From assembly GCA_934589155.1 (NCBI GenBank), contig CAKTNP010000003.1, positions 62,001-126,000 of the forward strand: a DNA stretch of 64,000 bases, written 5' to 3'. The position numbers were made by a program, and so were the translations under genes. Shown in pieces: positions 61,134-64,000 of the stretch. The stretch is from an uncultured Oscillospiraceae bacterium. GTDB taxonomy: Bacteria > Bacillota > Clostridia > Oscillospirales > Oscillospiraceae. Position 1 is the first letter of the stretch. Each line of letters opens with the position of its first letter. The notes under the pieces were generated by a model. That model worked only from the letters and a program-made list of their open reading frames with translations. It had not been told where the DNA came from and searched no databases.

Positions 61134-62903
61134 ATGAGTTATGTTCAAAAGGTGGTCAAACATGTGAAGCAGGGGACCCTTCGGGACATTGTCCGGGAGA
61201 CCCGGTGGATCTATCATTATGCCCGGCGGTATTGGGGCAGGATCATTTTATATATCGTCCTGGGCCTTGTTTCCACGGCGGTGGGCCTGGGGTCCTCGCT
61301 GCTGTCCCGGCAGCTCATCAATCTGGTGGTGGCCGGGAGCCGGGATCGGGAGGCCTTCCTGCGGGCGGTGCCCCTGGCGGGCTGGTTTCTGGGCCTGGCT
61401 CTGTTCCGGGTGGGCCTGAGCGCCGTCAACGCCCGGGTGTCGGCCCAGGTGGGGCTGCAGGTCAACAAGGAGATCCGAGGGGACCTGTTCGGTAAGTTCC
61501 TGAATACCGGCTGGCAGCCCATTTCAGGGTTCCACTCCGGGGACCTATTAAACCGGCTGGACAAGGACGCGGGCACCGTGGCGGGCAGCGTCCTGGGCTG
61601 GATCCCCAGCCTCATCACCGGTCTGGTCCAGTTTTTGGGTGTGTTGGGGGTCATTGTGTATTTTGACCCCGTTATGGCGGTGCTGGCCCTTCTCAGCGTG
61701 CCGGTATCCGGCGCCGTATTTGGCTGGCTGACCCCTAAGCTCCGGATCTATAATCAGGAGGTCATGGCCGCCACCGGGGACCTGACTGCCTTTTGCTCCG
61801 ATTCCCTCCAGAATATCCAGTCCGTGAAGGCTTTCGGCCTGGTGGACCGGTTCCGGGAGAAGCTCTTAGAGCTTCAGGACCGGCATATGGACCTGGCTCT
61901 GCGGCAAAACGGCCTGTCCGTGAAGGTGAATGCGGGAATGAGCCTTCTGGGAATGGCGTCGGCATACCTTTGCCTGGGCTGGGGGGTCTACCGGCTGTGG
62001 AGCGGCCGCATCGATTTTGGCACCATGGTGCTGTTTATTCAGTTGTCCGGCTATCTGTCCAGCTCGGCCAGGTCTCTGCTGCAGATGGGCCCCCGGGTCA
62101 TTGGGGCCACCGTGGCCGCCAAGCGGATCATGGAGGTCCTGGACCTGCCCCGGGAACCGGAAGAGGTCCCGCCCCAGGTGGAGGAGCTGCGCCGGGATCC
62201 CCGGGGCGTAGGGGTGGAACTGTGCCAGGCTGGCTTTTCCTACCGGCCCGGGGAGCCGGTGCTGCGCCGGGGCGATTTCCGGGCGGCGCCGGGCCAGGTG
62301 GCGGCCATTGTGGGCCCCTCCGGCGCGGGAAAGACCACCCTTCTGCGGCTGCTGTTGTGTCTCATTCAGCCGGAGGAGGGCCGGGCGGAGCTCTTTGGCG
62401 GCTCCGGTACCCGGCTGCCCCTGTGCCCGGGGACCAGGACCCTGTTTTCCTATGTGCCCCAGGAGAAGGCTCTGTTTTCCGGTACCGTGGCCGAGACCCT
62501 GCGGCTGGCCCGGCAGGACGCCTCCGAGGCAGAGTTGTGGGAGGCACTGGAGCTGGCGGAGCTGGCGGGCGCAGTTCGGAGCCTGCCCCGGGGGCTGGAC
62601 AGTCCCATCGGCCAGGATGGGGGCCTGCTCTCCGAGGGACAGGGACAGCGGCTGTCCATTGCCCGGGCCCTGCTTCACGATGCCCCCATTCTGCTGCTGG
62701 ATGAGGCCACCTCTGCCCTGGACGTGGCCACGGAGCGGCGGATCCTGCGGAATATTATGGCCCGATACCGAAACAAGACCTGTATCGTCACTACCCACCG
62801 GCCCAGCGTGCTGACCATGTGCACCCAGGTCTATGAGATCCGGGAAGGGAGCCTTACGGCTCTGGATGAGGCCGGGCGCCGGCGGCTGCTGGAGGAGTTT
62901 TGA
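61134..62903 (+). CDS. ABC exporter, fused membrane and ATPase domains
   Basis: The 589-aa half-transporter has six helices (from IILYIVLGLVSTAVGLGSSLL to about residue 300) and an ATPase domain with Walker A VGPSGAGKTTLL, Q-loop YVPQEKALFSG, signature LSEGQGQRLSIARALL, Walker B ILLLDEATSALD and H-loop TTHRPSVL. It works as a dimer to export lipids, peptides or drugs. There is no peptidase C39 domain. I set the start at 61134 because GAGAGGAA precedes it. A terminator separates it from the kinases; substrate unknown. Confidence 0.93.
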   Translation: MSYVQKVVKHVKQGTLRDIVRETRWIYHYARRYWGRIILYIVLGLVSTAVGLGSSLLSRQLINLVVAGSRDREAFLRAVPLAGWFLGLALFRVGLSAVNARVSAQVGLQVNKEIRGDLFGKFLNTGWQPISGFHSGDLLNRLDKDAGTVAGSVLGWIPSLITGLVQFLGVLGVIVYFDPVMAVLALLSVPVSGAVFGWLTPKLRIYNQEVMAATGDLTAFCSDSLQNIQSVKAFGLVDRFREKLLELQDRHMDLALRQNGLSVKVNAGMSLLGMASAYLCLGWGVYRLWSGRIDFGTMVLFIQLSGYLSSSARSLLQMGPRVIGATVAAKRIMEVLDLPREPEEVPPQVEELRRDPRGVGVELCQAGFSYRPGEPVLRRGDFRAAPGQVAAIVGPSGAGKTTLLRLLLCLIQPEEGRAELFGGSGTRLPLCPGTRTLFSYVPQEKALFSGTVAETLRLARQDASEAELWEALELAELAGAVRSLPRGLDSPIGQDGGLLSEGQGQRLSIARALLHDAPILLLDEATSALDVATERRILRNIMARYRNKTCIVTTHRPSVLTMCTQVYEIREGSLTALDEAGRRRLLEEF

Positions 62904-62906
62904 AAA

Positions 62907-62944
62907 GATCCCCCGGGAAAGGCAGATGCCTTTCCCGGGGGATC
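62907..62944 (-). terminator. Intrinsic terminator of the cation transporter gene
   Basis: A near-perfect stem GATCCCCCGGGAAAGGC/GCCTTTCCCGGGGGATC, read leftward, is followed by TTTTC. It may also stop the convergent ABC exporter gene. Confidence 0.82.
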
Positions 62945-62992
62945 CGTATATTTTGAAGAGAAAAGGCAGCCGCCTGCCGGGGGGCGCGGAGC

Positions 62993-64000
62993 TCAGCCCT
63001 CCTGCTCCGTGCCGTCGCAGAGCCCCGGGTCAAAGGTGATCACGGTATAATATTTGACGGGCTCCCGGGCCGCGGCCTCGTCAATGGCAGCCCGGATCTC
63101 CGGCTCCCGAGATTCCATGTCGAAGGGGAGCCGGATGTCGAAGATCAGGTTGGTGTGTCCGGGGCCCCGGACCATGCGGAAATCGTGAACGGACAGCCGG
63201 GGATCCAACTGCCGCAGGGTGCGCAGGACGAGCGACTTCATATGGTTCAGCTCCCCGTCGTTTGTGACGATGGGATCATAGTGAATCACCAGGTGCACGT
63301 TGTGTTTTTGAAGGCAGTCCCGCTCAATGTCGTCGATGATGTCGTGGCAGACCAGCGGGTCCTCCTTCTGGTCCATCTCCACGTGGATGCTGGCGAAGCG
63401 GCAGCCGGGGCCGTAGTCGTGGACCATGAGATCGTGAAAGCCTAGGACCTTCTCCCTGCATTTAATCTCGTCAAGGATGGTCCGCCGCAGTTCCGGACTT
63501 TCCCGTTCTCCCAGAAGGGGGTCGATGGTGTCTCGGGCAGTGCCGATTCCGGACCAGAGGATGAACAGTGCAACCAAGAGTCCCGCATAGCCGTCGATGG
63601 AAAACCTCGTGACGGCACCGATGACGGCCGCGGCCAGCACGGCCAGAGTGGTGACGGCATCGTTTCGGCTGTCCACTGCCGTGGCCTCCAGGGCGGTGGA
63701 CTGGATCCGTCGGCCCAGGGTCCGGTTGAACCGCCACATCCAGAGCTTTAAGAGAATGGATACCGTCAGGATGAGCCCGGTCAGGAGAGAAAAGGTCACG
63801 GGCTCCGGGTGCAGGATCTTTTCCAGGGAACTCTTTGCCAGCTCAAAGCCGATGAAGAGGATCATGGCCGCCACCAGGAGCCCCGCAATATACTCGAACC
63901 GGGCGTGACCGTAGGGATGGTCCTCGTCGGCGGGCTTTTCCGCCAGCCGGAACCCGACCAAGGTCACCACCGAGGAGGCGGCGTCGGACAGGTTGTTCAT
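62993..64000 (-). CDS. Cation diffusion facilitator transporter (partial)
   Basis: CDF exporters move Zn2+, Mn2+ or Fe2+ against protons. The visible 335 residues start inside helix 2 with NNLSDAASSVVTLVGFRLAEKP, then DEDHPYGHARFEYIAGL, helices 3-6, and a long C-terminal cytoplasmic region including ESPELRRTILDEI and VHDYGPGCRFASIHVEMD. The ATG at the window edge is an internal Met; the true N-terminus lies beyond 64000. Metal specificity is not deducible. Confidence 0.93.
   Translation of the reverse strand: MNNLSDAASSVVTLVGFRLAEKPADEDHPYGHARFEYIAGLLVAAMILFIGFELAKSSLEKILHPEPVTFSLLTGLILTVSILLKLWMWRFNRTLGRRIQSTALEATAVDSRNDAVTTLAVLAAAVIGAVTRFSIDGYAGLLVALFILWSGIGTARDTIDPLLGERESPELRRTILDEIKCREKVLGFHDLMVHDYGPGCRFASIHVEMDQKEDPLVCHDIIDDIERDCLQKHNVHLVIHYDPIVTNDGELNHMKSLVLRTLRQLDPRLSVHDFRMVRGPGHTNLIFDIRLPFDMESREPEIRAAIDEAAAREPVKYYTVITFDPGLCDGTEQEG

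Overview
The window looks like chromosomal DNA of a GC-rich, Gram-positive anaerobic Firmicute, most likely an Oscillospiraceae-type gut clostridium. The grounds are: consensus sigma-A promoters and strong GGAGG ribosome sites, a tandem glycine riboswitch, an infC-rpmI-rplT operon with an L20-type leader, a YtvI-like sporulation membrane protein, a DacF-type carboxypeptidase, and LytR-CpsA-Psr and BY-kinase polysaccharide genes. Assignment to a genus would need a homology search.

Layout. 1-7.2 kb: partial mtaB, an HPr-like protein, a D-Ala-D-Ala carboxypeptidase, an orphan MsmK/UgpC-type ATPase, a small anchored protein and glycogen phosphorylase. 7.2-26 kb: a hairpin-rich island, a membrane protein, glycine riboswitch-glyA, metG, mnmG-tatD, an XRE regulator facing two small proteins, ROK glucokinase, pgi, a P-loop protein, a MATE exporter, and the secA-pgeF-lipoprotein operon. 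26.7-46.3 kb: an 18-gene rightward polysaccharide locus of mosaic base composition. It holds a sugar aminotransferase, a PglC-like initiating transferase, an ATP-grasp enzyme, ten glycosyltransferases or candidates (GT4, GT2, GT32, GT-D, GT-C), an EpsG-like polymerase, LicD, an acyltransferase, a pyruvyl transferase and a Wzx flippase. 46.3-52.5 kb: housekeeping genes (pta, rplT-rpmI-infC, a short aspartate kinase, an ACT protein, ytvI, a pseudouridine synthase). 52.5-62.9 kb: a second polysaccharide block made of two divergent operons, LCP-CapD/PglF-PqqD leftward and S24/S26 peptidase-CpsB-Ig protein-two BY-kinases rightward, followed by an ABC exporter. The window ends inside a CDF cation transporter.

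How it fits together. The two polysaccharide blocks appear to form one Wzx/Wzy-type pathway. The CapD/PglF dehydratase in the second block and the aminotransferase and PglC-like transferase in the first would make and load a 4-amino-4,6-dideoxy sugar on undecaprenyl phosphate. The glycosyltransferases extend it, Wzx and EpsG flip and polymerise it, the BY-kinases and CpsB phosphatase control chain output, and the LCP enzyme attaches it to the wall. The most unusual points are a PqqD-like protein, an S24/S26-like peptidase and an ABC exporter around the second block; an aspartate kinase with no ACT domains beside a stand-alone ACT protein; two tandem BY-kinases with Tyr-Gly tails; a lysine-rich insertion in the UgpC-type ATPase; and an AUC start codon on infC.
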